The position numbers and the translations under genes are program-made. A stretch of 38,220 nucleotides of DNA from the IMG/VR virus record IMGVR_UViG_3300010151_000041, positions 1-38,220 of that record; one strand, 5' to 3'. The notes under the pieces were generated by a model that saw nothing but the letters and a program-made list of their open reading frames with translations, had not been told where the DNA came from and ran no database searches. Shown one piece after another: positions 23,372 through 31,276 of the stretch. How positions within the stretch are numbered: position 1 is the stretch's first letter; each line of letters starts with the position of its first letter. The DNA is from a virus.

Positions 23372-26121
23372 GGTTCAAATATGGTAGGGCTTTGTACATA
23401 AGTTACAAAATCTTCAAATGATTTAACATAGTAGGTTTCTCTACTCCTACTAGTTTTGTCTTCTACGTCCCAAACATCCACATCAAAACTAATGGTTTCG
23501 TCCTCAGTATCTATTTTTTTAATACCCACTATTCTATATGGGTTATTAGGGTCACCATACTTTTTACTATATTTATGTATACCCCAGTTATGAGACTCAA
23601 ATTTTTCTTTCTTTAAATAATCGTCAACTTTCTCTATAAAATCTTTTCTTCTTTCTATATCCACATCATCTATTTTTTCTAAAAATCGGTCAATTTCAGA
23701 TTCAACCTCTTCTTCTGTTCCCTCTGCCCACTCATATGAGTCATAATACACATCCTGAGGTTCAGAGGAGATAGCGTTGATAGCGTTACTTTCATTAAAT
23801 AATGTATCTAATGTATCGGTATCTTGTAGGTGGGTGGTTACTAAGTAAAGTAAAGGTTCCCAACCTATATGTACCATTACACTATCACGACCTATGTGGT
23901 CATACTCTAAATAAATTTCATCCTTGAACCACTTTTCTAATTCTATAACCCTCTGCTTACCAATACCCGAGCCCACCTCATATAGTAAGTCTGGAGTAAA
24001 ATTGTCCCATTCTTGATGGAAATATTTTTCAAAAAAGTCATTTATTTCCCCCTCTTCAAAATCAAAACACGCCCTATCTATAGGTTTGTCGGTACCTTCG
24101 AATAAGTTCATTAACTCTGTCACTTTTTTTAATTGTGAGTCATTAAACCAACAAGACATATAATTTAATTCGTCCGAATCCAATTCCTCATAATGGTCAC
24201 CATAATAATTATCATGAACTAAATCATAATAGTAATCACCCTCACCCAAGTCCAAAACATTTTGTAACCAATCATCCTTTTTTAAATAAACGTTAATTCC
24301 GTCAGGGACAATCTCGATTTCATCTTCACCTCCTCGAGTGTAGTAACTTTCACTATATTCCTCAAAGTCACCAAAATAATCAACTAACTCTTCAGGGTCT
24401 CCAGTATTATTATTTATATTGTATATAAGTGCACCCAGTTTGCTATGGTTTTTACCATCTAGTAAAACACCTTCATCAAATTCCATATTGTATTTAATTC
24501 TTTCATATAAACTATATTTTAAATGAAAAAACTTTTGTAATTCTTTTTCTTGACTAAGGACCTCCATATGGTTTTCCCCTCGTCCCGCAGTATTATACAT
24601 AGACTTCTGACTACCAGGTTCACGTAAAAGAGGGATTTTACCTCTATCTATAAATAAAAGTTGGTTAGAGTTTTTTGCGGGCACTAATTTTCTTTTTTTA
24701 AATTCAATAATGTAAGGGGTTCCCTTACTTGCTTGAATTTTTAAAGTGTCACTGTAATTACAATAGTCAGTGTCTGGTATCCTACATAGGTCATTAACCC
24801 TAAGAGGAACATACACCCTATAGTCTTCGTTATCCAGTACTATTTTTTTAGGTATATTTGCCTCACCGTCTGTTTGTTCATATAAATCTTCAGATTCTTG
24901 TGAAGACTCTCTACCATACCTTTCGGTAATGTCTTTTAAGAGTATGTCATAAAGTTGTTCACCCTCGTCATCACTTAACCCATGTCTTAGTTTAGTGTTC
25001 TCCACAGCACCTCTAATGGTCTCCTCGAAGGACCTATCTTGTTTGAGTCTTCTCGCATTAAGACCAGAAGTCTGTGCATCTATTTCGTGGTCTTGAGTAT
25101 AATACTCTAAACCTTTTAAATCTTTTTTAATTTTTCCGAGGTGTGTACCCATTACTTCTTGTTCCGCATGTCTAATTTCATGTCTAATATACTCAGTTAA
25201 GTAATCTTCAATGTGTATATAACTTTCTGGTTCCATTAGAGGGTTAATTGTCAAACCTATTTCTATAGTATCATCACCAACGTAGTACGCTTCTAAATGA
25301 AACTCATCTTTAATGTCCTCATCTCTACTGATAGTCAATTCTAAAGTAAACATGTAGTTATCTATTTCATAGATAATTTCATCTGGTCTTAGGTCCTCAG
25401 GCAAATAGTAAGTTTCAACATTAGGGTTGGTGGTACTCTTTTTAACTAGTGATATGACATCTCCCACCATTTCCAAAGTTTCGCTATAAAAATTACTTTG
25501 TTCATTTAGATTTTCTCGGCCTTCATCTAACGATTTTAATTTACCACCTAATTTTTTTATTATGTGATTAAAAACATTTTTAAACCCTATTATACCAACC
25601 CCAACCAGTACACTTTTTAGATAACCTGTGGGTGAACCTGGGTTAATTAAACCCTGATTAATGAGAAATAATAATCCGTCTATTATGGGGAAAGCTAAAA
25701 AGGTGAAAGCGACTATATCCACTAAAGAATTTACGGTATAACCTAAAGAATTACCTATTTTAATTGATATGTCCTCCACAGACTTTAAAAAATCTAACAC
25801 TACTGACAAACCATCAGTTAGACCTCTTTCTCTAATTATATTTAAAAGTTTTTGGATTTTATCTTGATGTCTACCAACCAGAATCCACATAGCGGTTATG
25901 TAAAGAAGAACAGCATCTTGTTCTGTTAAAGTCGGCATTGTGCCAGCCATTAATTCCATAACGACAGGTAACATTGCGGTAATCCCCACCCCAAAGGTGA
26001 AAGTCCCACCTATAACTCCCCCCAAATCCAACAAGGTTTTCTTAACTACAGAGTCCTTTTCCTCTAGGGTTTCTAATATTAACCCCTGTTGGTTAATAGT
26101 ATTAATTAGACTAATATTCAT
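23368..26121 (-). CDS. Large multidomain protein: leader, membrane helices, HExxH domain, divergent WCTA-like domain
   Basis: 917 residues. MNISLINTINQQGLILE has ILE at 15-17. Hydrophobic helices lie at about 33-60, 70-83, 130-158 and 168-185. Residues 235-405 hold a metallopeptidase-like part: HEIRH at 314-318 and HEIDAQ at 345-350, a possible third ligand. Residues 430-500 (YRVYVPLRVNDLC, C446, C454, GTPYIIEF, LLFIDRG) follow the order of the WCTA domain but lack the TKWCTA word. The rest is acidic, Tyr/Trp-rich. A membrane-inserting delivered enzyme is one reading. No close family is known to me. Confidence 0.85.
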   Translation of the reverse strand: MNISLINTINQQGLILETLEEKDSVVKKTLLDLGGVIGGTFTFGVGITAMLPVVMELMAGTMPTLTEQDAVLLYITAMWILVGRHQDKIQKLLNIIRERGLTDGLSVVLDFLKSVEDISIKIGNSLGYTVNSLVDIVAFTFLAFPIIDGLLFLINQGLINPGSPTGYLKSVLVGVGIIGFKNVFNHIIKKLGGKLKSLDEGRENLNEQSNFYSETLEMVGDVISLVKKSTTNPNVETYYLPEDLRPDEIIYEIDNYMFTLELTISRDEDIKDEFHLEAYYVGDDTIEIGLTINPLMEPESYIHIEDYLTEYIRHEIRHAEQEVMGTHLGKIKKDLKGLEYYTQDHEIDAQTSGLNARRLKQDRSFEETIRGAVENTKLRHGLSDDEGEQLYDILLKDITERYGRESSQESEDLYEQTDGEANIPKKIVLDNEDYRVYVPLRVNDLCRIPDTDYCNYSDTLKIQASKGTPYIIEFKKRKLVPAKNSNQLLFIDRGKIPLLREPGSQKSMYNTAGRGENHMEVLSQEKELQKFFHLKYSLYERIKYNMEFDEGVLLDGKNHSKLGALIYNINNNTGDPEELVDYFGDFEEYSESYYTRGGEDEIEIVPDGINVYLKKDDWLQNVLDLGEGDYYYDLVHDNYYGDHYEELDSDELNYMSCWFNDSQLKKVTELMNLFEGTDKPIDRACFDFEEGEINDFFEKYFHQEWDNFTPDLLYEVGSGIGKQRVIELEKWFKDEIYLEYDHIGRDSVMVHIGWEPLLYLVTTHLQDTDTLDTLFNESNAINAISSEPQDVYYDSYEWAEGTEEEVESEIDRFLEKIDDVDIERRKDFIEKVDDYLKKEKFESHNWGIHKYSKKYGDPNNPYRIVGIKKIDTEDETISFDVDVWDVEDKTSRSRETYYVKSFEDFVTYVQSPTIFEP

Positions 26122-26136
26122 TTAAGTGGTTTTAAT

Positions 26137-26144
26137 AATAAATA
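26137..26144 (-). promoter_or_regulatory. TATTTATT element
   Basis: Read on the minus strand, 15 nt before the ATG at 26121. Confidence 0.4.
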
Positions 26145-26156
26145 TAATCTTAAAGG

Positions 26157-26164
26157 TATTTATA
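26157..26164 (+). promoter_or_regulatory. TATTTATA element, 3 nt before ATG
   Basis: Ends 3 nt before the ATG at 26168. With the minus-strand element at 26137-26144 it forms a divergent pair. Confidence 0.5.
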
Positions 26165-26167
26165 TGT

Positions 26168-26509
26168 ATGGAATTATCAATAGGTAAAAATACACTACCG
26201 ATAGAAGTTAGAGACACACCTACTCAAATACAATTAGGTATGATGGGGAGAAAAAAATTAGTCGGAGGTATGTTATTCGTATTTTCAGAAGTACGTGAAC
26301 AATCTTTTTGGATGAAAAATTGTCTAATACCCTTAGATATTATAATGTTGGTGAATAGGGTAGTGACACACATACATCATGACTGCCATCCATGCATAAC
26401 TAATCAATGTAATAGTTATCAAGGAATTGGTAATGAAGTGTTAGAATTAAATGGTGGTGATGCCGTTAGATTGGGAATCGAAGAGGGTCACACTTTAAAC
26501 TTTATGTGA
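26168..26509 (+). CDS. DUF192 family protein
   Basis: 113 residues with the DUF192 core: TQIQLGMMGRKKL, GGMLFVF, FWMKNCLIPLDIIML, and the end GNEVLELNGGDAVRLGI. Between these, HHDCHPCITNQCNSY adds extra His and Cys residues. DUF192 proteins are small beta-rich proteins of unknown biochemistry, often secreted in bacteria; this one has no signal peptide. The ATG at 26168 is preferred to 26126 because of the element just upstream and because the family opening begins here. Confidence 0.88.
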   Translation: MELSIGKNTLPIEVRDTPTQIQLGMMGRKKLVGGMLFVFSEVREQSFWMKNCLIPLDIIMLVNRVVTHIHHDCHPCITNQCNSYQGIGNEVLELNGGDAVRLGIEEGHTLNFM

Positions 26510-26533
26510 TTTCCCAACAAAACTCACAAATGT

Positions 26534-28459
26534 TCAGTTAATCTTTTCACCTATTTTATTTAATAATTCGTGGGCTAACCCCACATTACCCATAGCTTTA
26601 ACCACGTCAGTTTTACCCACAATAGGGACCTTCTCAATAACAGACTTTAATGTACTTAAGATTTTAGGGACCTCATCTATGGCTAGTTTTTCTAATCCCT
26701 GTTCCCCAACAAATGCGGTAAAATCACTAATACCTGTGGGGTCTGGAGCTAATTGAACTATTCTGGAACTTAAATCAAGTAAATCAGACGTTACAGTAAA
26801 CATCTCCTTTTCAATAACTTTCAAGTCACTCGCGTTAGGTGAATCCTTAAACTTATCTAAAGCTATTTCTAAATCTGTATTGTTCTTTTTAATTTCGTAT
26901 ACATTTTTACCTATTAAAGCTAACATGACTGGCATCCCTACTACCCCTGTAGCACCGATGGCTGCTGCTCCTAAATCACCTAATGCGTCTGTTATAAAGG
27001 AAGTCTCTAATAAAGTTTTCTTTATATTATATTTAATTTCATTAACACTACTATTGTCTATTTTTTCTTTTAATGTTTTAACTATTTCTTTTTGTACCCA
27101 TTTCACGAACTCTACATAACGAGTAGTTTGACCATCAGGTTTCTTATAAGACCCTTCAGGGTTCCTCTTAGCTCTCGAGAAGAAATTAAGTCCACTTACA
27201 TTTGTTATGCATTTATGCCCTCCACTATTGGCTTGAATTACATCCCAAGCGGACACCGTTATAGTGTCTAGAATTTGTTTTTCCTCTTCATTTAAATCTT
27301 GCCAGGGAGTATCAATTATGTTCACCACTTCCCCATATACTGGCAACTCTACAGGCGGCATGTTATTAAGTTTGTCTTTATTGCGTCCTTTATATAATGC
27401 AAATAAGTCTGAAGTTTTAAAACCAATACTAGAGTCATCCGCTTTGGTTTCCCCTATTCTTTTGATGACAGAAACAGGAATCTGATGTTGTTTTAATTGA
27501 GGTTCGATTTTCTTAAGTACCTCTTGTGCGATATCTGCTAAATTAATTCCTTTAAGGGCTCTATCTTCTTTAAATGGGTTACAGGATGCCTGTACTAAAC
27601 CCATCGGCCATGCGATTACTAAAAAGTCAGCGTCTGGATATATTTTAAACGGTGTGTAACGGTCATAGGAACCTGGTTTAAATAAACTTCCTCCTCCATA
27701 CTGTACAATTATATTATCCTCTAAAGTAAGTTTATCACTTTCTTCTTGGGATTTAATGTACTTTTCTTGGTTAACCTTCATTTGTTCTGGTGTAGTGAAA
27801 TTTTCGTCTCCAGCAATCGAATTAATATTATGAAAAATATTCATTAAGGATGGGGAAGACCTATCTACAAGTGCTTCTAAGAACCCTGGTTTATTTTTGT
27901 AAGCTAATAACAACTTATTGGTTAAGAGGGCTAACATCCATTTATTACTTGGGACCGTACCGTTAGAGTCGAACTTTTTAATGTAATTCATTACATCATC
28001 TGGTGTGAGACCATGTTTTGCGTAATCAGCACTATCGACTGTTGATATTCTCATTACGTCATCTGTAGTAAAGATGTCACTAGGACTTACAACCTGAGAA
28101 AGTGTTTCTACATTAGAACGAGCTCCTCTAAATTGTGTTGAGGTATCGCCCTCTACACCAGATTGACTGTCATGGTGGTCAGTATGTATAGTGAACATTG
28201 GTTTACCATGAGCAAAGTCTACTAATACTTGCATTGTGTCTCCTTCAGCTTTTGGTTTAGCTACAGAAAATTCTTTATCACCATATTGTATAACGTGTGT
28301 GTCCACCACCTCCACGCCATACTTTTCTAAATATTCTTTCATAGCAATAGCCGACACTACCCCATCTAAATCTTGGTGAAAATAAATTTCCGCTTTAGGA
28401 TATCTTTTTACTATTTGGTTAATATCCTGTATCCCACTTTCTTTGATTATTTTTTCCAT
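26534..28459 (-). CDS. DHH-type phosphoesterase-like protein with membrane segment
   Basis: 641 residues. The leader MEKIIKESG contains IKE at 5-7. Residues 22-100 have DHH-family motifs: FHQDLDGVVSA (H28, D30, D32), a strand into DFAH (81-84), and HTDHHD at 92-97. Such enzymes are manganese-dependent phosphodiesterases or pyrophosphatases acting on nucleotides or short oligonucleotides. A DHHA1-like part may follow up to about 420, with GGHKC. Residues about 490-525 are hydrophobic (LGAAAIGATGVVGMPVMLAL), and the end is helical. The GGGSLFKPGS loop is unusual. The exact substrate cannot be told. Confidence 0.8.
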   Translation of the reverse strand: MEKIIKESGIQDINQIVKRYPKAEIYFHQDLDGVVSAIAMKEYLEKYGVEVVDTHVIQYGDKEFSVAKPKAEGDTMQVLVDFAHGKPMFTIHTDHHDSQSGVEGDTSTQFRGARSNVETLSQVVSPSDIFTTDDVMRISTVDSADYAKHGLTPDDVMNYIKKFDSNGTVPSNKWMLALLTNKLLLAYKNKPGFLEALVDRSSPSLMNIFHNINSIAGDENFTTPEQMKVNQEKYIKSQEESDKLTLEDNIIVQYGGGSLFKPGSYDRYTPFKIYPDADFLVIAWPMGLVQASCNPFKEDRALKGINLADIAQEVLKKIEPQLKQHQIPVSVIKRIGETKADDSSIGFKTSDLFALYKGRNKDKLNNMPPVELPVYGEVVNIIDTPWQDLNEEEKQILDTITVSAWDVIQANSGGHKCITNVSGLNFFSRAKRNPEGSYKKPDGQTTRYVEFVKWVQKEIVKTLKEKIDNSSVNEIKYNIKKTLLETSFITDALGDLGAAAIGATGVVGMPVMLALIGKNVYEIKKNNTDLEIALDKFKDSPNASDLKVIEKEMFTVTSDLLDLSSRIVQLAPDPTGISDFTAFVGEQGLEKLAIDEVPKILSTLKSVIEKVPIVGKTDVVKAMGNVGLAHELLNKIGEKIN

Positions 28460-28463
28460 ATAA

Positions 28464-28471
28464 TATAAATA
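28464..28471 (-). promoter_or_regulatory. TATTTATA element, 4 nt before ATG
   Basis: Read on the minus strand, ending 4 nt before the ATG at 28459. Confidence 0.5.
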
Positions 28472-28474
28472 GTA

Positions 28475-29071
28475 TTAGTACTCACAATTGGAAAATAAAT
28501 TGGATTCCTTTATTCTTCTATTACATACACCAAAAGGACAATTCCAGGACTTAATCTTTTTAGCTGCTTCATCAAATTTACCATATTTGACATCTTGAAT
28601 CCATGCACTTAATCTAATACCAGGGTTATTTCTACTTCCTTCACAACCCGTATTAAAGGCTAAAGAAACCATTGCATCGTACTGACATTGGTTTAATTTA
28701 GCACCAGGTAAATCATTTGCACTCCAAACCTTTACTATTCTATTAACACAACCTTCAAACCCACGTAAGTCTTCTTTTAAATACTGTATGGCCTCTTCTT
28801 GAGTTATAACCTTCCCTTCGGTAGCATGTTTACCAGTGTGACCATAACCTATGGTTAATGTACCTTTAGGTATACCATTTTTATACCTACTACTGTCATA
28901 TTTTATAGGTGGGTCATTATAATAGCCGTCATCATAGGTGTATAGTACAGGTTCACCACCCACCCCTTCATCGTCTGTTAAGAAAGTGATAAGTTGGTCA
29001 GACGAAGAAGTGGGCGTCACAACAATCTCCTCTTCCTCAATTAATAAAGAAAGTTCACTTATAAGTTTCAT
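28475..29071 (-). CDS. GH24 lysozyme (T4-type) with prohead-protease-like leader
   Basis: 198 residues. The leader MKLISELSLLIEEEE has ISE and LIE sites and closely resembles the T4 Alt leader (MELITELFDE). After a Ser-rich linker the GH24 domain starts: FLTDDEG with E35 as likely catalytic acid, GTLTIGYGHTG at 70-80, YDAMVSLAFNTG at 131-142 and RRIKESNLF. It would hydrolyse the glycan of peptidoglycan. The start at 29071 is chosen because a TATTTATA element ends 3 nt upstream and because it gives the leader. Four extra Cys residues in the last third may form disulfides. Confidence 0.9.
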   Translation of the reverse strand: MKLISELSLLIEEEEIVVTPTSSSDQLITFLTDDEGVGGEPVLYTYDDGYYNDPPIKYDSSRYKNGIPKGTLTIGYGHTGKHATEGKVITQEEAIQYLKEDLRGFEGCVNRIVKVWSANDLPGAKLNQCQYDAMVSLAFNTGCEGSRNNPGIRLSAWIQDVKYGKFDEAAKKIKSWNCPFGVCNRRIKESNLFSNCEY

Positions 29072-29074
29072 ACC

Positions 29075-29082
29075 TATAAATA
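29075..29082 (-). promoter_or_regulatory. TATTTATA element, 3 nt before ATG
   Basis: Read on the minus strand, ending 3 nt before the ATG at 29071; it excludes the upstream ATG at 29095 as start. Confidence 0.52.
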
Positions 29083-29101
29083 CCATAATAAACAATAATG
29101 A

Positions 29102-29338
29102 CTATTTGCCCAACTCCCTTTGTAGGTACCAAAGGGCTTTTTCTAAGTCTTGTTGGATGTCGTCTTTTTTCCCCGCACGTGAAATATATTTTATCACATT
29201 CCCTAAATTAAAATTTAGGCCCCAGGACTCAATCACCTTAATAGCTTCATAGGGGTTGTCTTCACCACCGTAATGGAGAGGATGGTTCACAGCATTAGAA
29301 TCCTCCAGATTTGTTTTGAGGATACTAGAAGTAGACAT
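29102..29338 (-). CDS. DUF3310 family protein
   Basis: 78 residues. AVNHPLHYGG, YEAIKVIESWGLNFNLGNVIKYISRAGKK and DLEKALWYLQREL give the complete DUF3310 pattern, a small phage family sometimes labelled nucleotide kinase-like although no activity is established. The ATG at 29338 follows an AGG word and starts after the stop of the previous gene, so it is preferred to 29371, which would overlap that gene. Confidence 0.86.
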   Translation of the reverse strand: MSTSSILKTNLEDSNAVNHPLHYGGEDNPYEAIKVIESWGLNFNLGNVIKYISRAGKKDDIQQDLEKALWYLQRELGK

Positions 29339-29345
29339 TTGCCTA

Positions 29346-29672
29346 TTACTTTGTGATTTCTTGAATAACATTATCGACTGGGGATAGAACGTCTTTATAT
29401 TCCTTCTCTAAATCTCCTATTAAATCCAATACTCGACTAGTTAGAGCCTCAACCTTGTTAACATCTGATTTGAGAATACTAATTAACTCTACTTTGGTTT
29501 CGATGTCTCCGGGTAGGACAAGTACTTTATAACCAAATTGTTCAGACAGGCCTTTAGCAAACGCTTTTAATTCTTCCTGCGGGGGTACTCTTAATAGTTG
29601 GACCACTAGTATAGGTTCGTATTTTTCATTTAGTAAGGTTTCCAGCTTAGTTAGTAGTTCTGTATCTTTCAT
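29346..29672 (-). CDS. Hypothetical protein
   Basis: 108 residues. An alpha/beta N-terminal part (PILVVQLLRVPPQEELKAFAKGL, then YKVLVLPGD) leads to a helical C-terminus. The same opening pattern of a strand, PPxEEL helix and second strand occurs in small phage proteins of unknown role. Followed by the DUF3310 gene. Confidence 0.72.
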   Translation of the reverse strand: MKDTELLTKLETLLNEKYEPILVVQLLRVPPQEELKAFAKGLSEQFGYKVLVLPGDIETKVELISILKSDVNKVEALTSRVLDLIGDLEKEYKDVLSPVDNVIQEITK

Positions 29673-29848
29673 TTTTTTCTTTTAGTGTTAAATGTGTAAT
29701 TTTATCCCATTTTTAGGGTAACGATAGTTTCTTTTTGAATAATACAGTGACTCCACCTGAAGATAAAGAGTTTCAAGTGATAATAGTGTTAGTACTGACC
29801 ATATATTTAATGGTCTTTTGTGGAATGGCATAATTCTTTTGGGATTAC

Positions 29849-29878
29849 TTGTTTTATCAAAAAAAGTTATTATCTTTG
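29849..29878 (+). promoter_or_regulatory. Bacteroidota-type promoter (TTG-N19-TATCTTTG)
   Basis: TTG at 29849-29851 and TATCTTTG at 29871-29878 are 19 nt apart, matching TAnnTTTG. It stands 35 nt before the ATG at 29914. The rest of the 241-nt gap (29673-29913) holds only a possible 32-codon membrane peptide with a TTG start (29735-29833), which I do not call. Confidence 0.7.
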
Positions 29879-29913
29879 TATTCTAATAATATTAATAAAC
29901 TACAATAAAATAA

Positions 29914-30702
29914 ATGATAATGGTAGAAAAAATTATGGAACCTTTAACACAATCTGACATCGAAACCGTCGCCCCATCAGTTTACGCTACAACACCGTCA
30001 ACTAACGTGTCCGATAAATATACTTTTATTCCCACCACCCAAATAATGAATGATTTAGGTCAGGAGGGTTGGCAGGTGTATGATGCGAGTCAAAGAAATT
30101 CAAGAAGTGGGCAAGACATGTTTACAAAACATATGTTGAGATTTAGAAACGAGGATGTTCCCATGGTTGGAGGAATCGTCCCTGAAATTCTTCTCACTAA
30201 TTCCCATGATGGTAGAAACGCTTTTAACCTCCACGCTGGGTTATTCAGGCTAGTTTGTTCCAATGGGTTGGTAATCGCAGACCAGACTTTTGAAAAAGTT
30301 AAAATTAAACATCAGTGGTATGACCTTAAAGATGTGCAAAGAATTACAGATGATGTTATAACGTCTATCCCCACTATTATGAGTCGTGTTGACGACTTTA
30401 AAAATACTAAACTTAGTGATGCAGCTAAAAAAGATTTCGCTAAGAAAGCAATATTAGCTCGTTGGAAGAGTGGTCAAGAGTACATCCCCTTGACTGAAAT
30501 TTTAAAACCAACCCGAGGGGAAGACCGAGGAGATAAATTGTGGGAAGTATTTAATTTGGTCCAGGAAAAAATCATCAGAGGTGGTATCACTTACTATCTA
30601 GCTTCTGGAAGGCAACAAACCGTTAGAGAGCTAACCAACATTGACCAAAGGTTAAACGTAAATAAAAAATTATGGACACTCGCTGAAGAGTATGTGTCGT
30701 AA
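29914..30702 (+). CDS. DUF932 family phage/plasmid protein
   Basis: 262 residues. SDKYTFIPTTQIMNDLGQEGW, HMLRFRN, EILLTNSHDGRNAFNLHAGLFRLVCSNGL and a helical C-terminal half with ITYYLASGRQQTVREL are the conserved stretches of DUF932, common in phages and plasmids. Its biochemistry is not established; a DNA-linked role is often assumed. It has its own host-type promoter and a strong shared terminator, so it looks like a one-gene unit, probably expressed early. ATG codons at 29914, 29920 and 29935 are all possible starts. Confidence 0.88.
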   Translation: MIMVEKIMEPLTQSDIETVAPSVYATTPSTNVSDKYTFIPTTQIMNDLGQEGWQVYDASQRNSRSGQDMFTKHMLRFRNEDVPMVGGIVPEILLTNSHDGRNAFNLHAGLFRLVCSNGLVIADQTFEKVKIKHQWYDLKDVQRITDDVITSIPTIMSRVDDFKNTKLSDAAKKDFAKKAILARWKSGQEYIPLTEILKPTRGEDRGDKLWEVFNLVQEKIIRGGITYYLASGRQQTVRELTNIDQRLNVNKKLWTLAEEYVS

Positions 30703-30720
30703 AAAATATAAAGTTATATA

Positions 30721-30756
30721 AAATGAAAAACCCTCCTACTGGAGGGTTTTTCATTT
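30721..30756. terminator. Bidirectional terminator, 16-bp perfect stem
   Basis: A 16-bp perfect inverted repeat around a TACT loop, with A-run and T-run at its two ends. It sits between convergent genes (29914-30702 plus, 30764-30988 minus) and can serve both. Confidence 0.92.
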
Positions 30757-30763
30757 AGACATG

Positions 30764-30988
30764 CTATTTTCTGTCTAGGATTTTCAATAAGAGGATAACC
30801 GCAATTAATCCTACAAATCCCGAACTACCCAGGGAATTAATAAGACCAGTAACATTGCCTACCACATCCATACCGAATATGGGTGTGCCGAACAATACTT
30901 GAACTAACACCCCTACCGATAAGAAAGTGATTAGTAAGTCAGATACTCCAGTAAAAAATCCTTTAATCATGTTAAAAACGTTTTCCAT
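30764..30988 (-). CDS. Small membrane protein (holin-like candidate)
   Basis: 74 residues. Helix one lies at about 16-37 (LLITFLSVGVLVQVLFG). A Gly-rich middle (FGMDVVGNVTGLINSLGSSG) leads to helix two at about 55-70. A similar protein, with the VVGNVxGLINxLG middle, is familiar from marine cyanophages and relatives, without assigned function. Two helices and small size allow a holin role, but no lysis neighbour is adjacent. Confidence 0.78.
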   Translation of the reverse strand: MENVFNMIKGFFTGVSDLLITFLSVGVLVQVLFGTPIFGMDVVGNVTGLINSLGSSGFVGLIAVILLLKILDRK

Positions 30989-31241
30989 TTTAATGTTTTT
31001 TTAAAGGTTTAGGTACATACACGTGCTTTGTACTAGTGGTAGAATACTATAATCCTATTCACTACTCAAATAATTAAGTGGATATGTTATAAAAATAGGG
31101 GTAGTCTAAATATTTTTTTTATCGTGCAACTCTACAACAAACCCATATATTGTCCCCTACTTTAAGTGGCCATTAGTTTTTTTTACTATTTTGGTGGTGG
31201 CATATTAAGGTAAAGTATTATTTTTACGATGAAAAAATAGA
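30989..31241. other. Non-coding divergent gap
   Basis: The 288-nt gap between 30988 and 31277 has no ORF of note. It holds T-runs and, at its right end, the promoter listed next. I see no tRNA or convincing hairpin in it. Confidence 0.6.
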
Positions 31242-31272
31242 TTGGTTTTGTACCTTTTTTTCCCTATATTTG
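31242..31272 (+). promoter_or_regulatory. Bacteroidota-type promoter (TTG-N20-TATATTTG)
   Basis: TTG at 31242-31244 and TATATTTG at 31265-31272 with 20 nt between. The ATG at 31277 follows after only 4 nt, so the transcript would be almost leaderless. Confidence 0.65.
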
Positions 31273-31276
31273 TATT

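Noticed and set aside
13573-29071. Integrated prophage or defence island reading of the mixed-strand block
   Set aside because: No integrase, attachment repeats, tRNA or host genes flank it, and the phage-type elements and gene packing continue on both sides.
29735-29833. 32-codon membrane peptide with TTG or GTG start
   Set aside because: Rare start codon, no ribosome binding site, very short.
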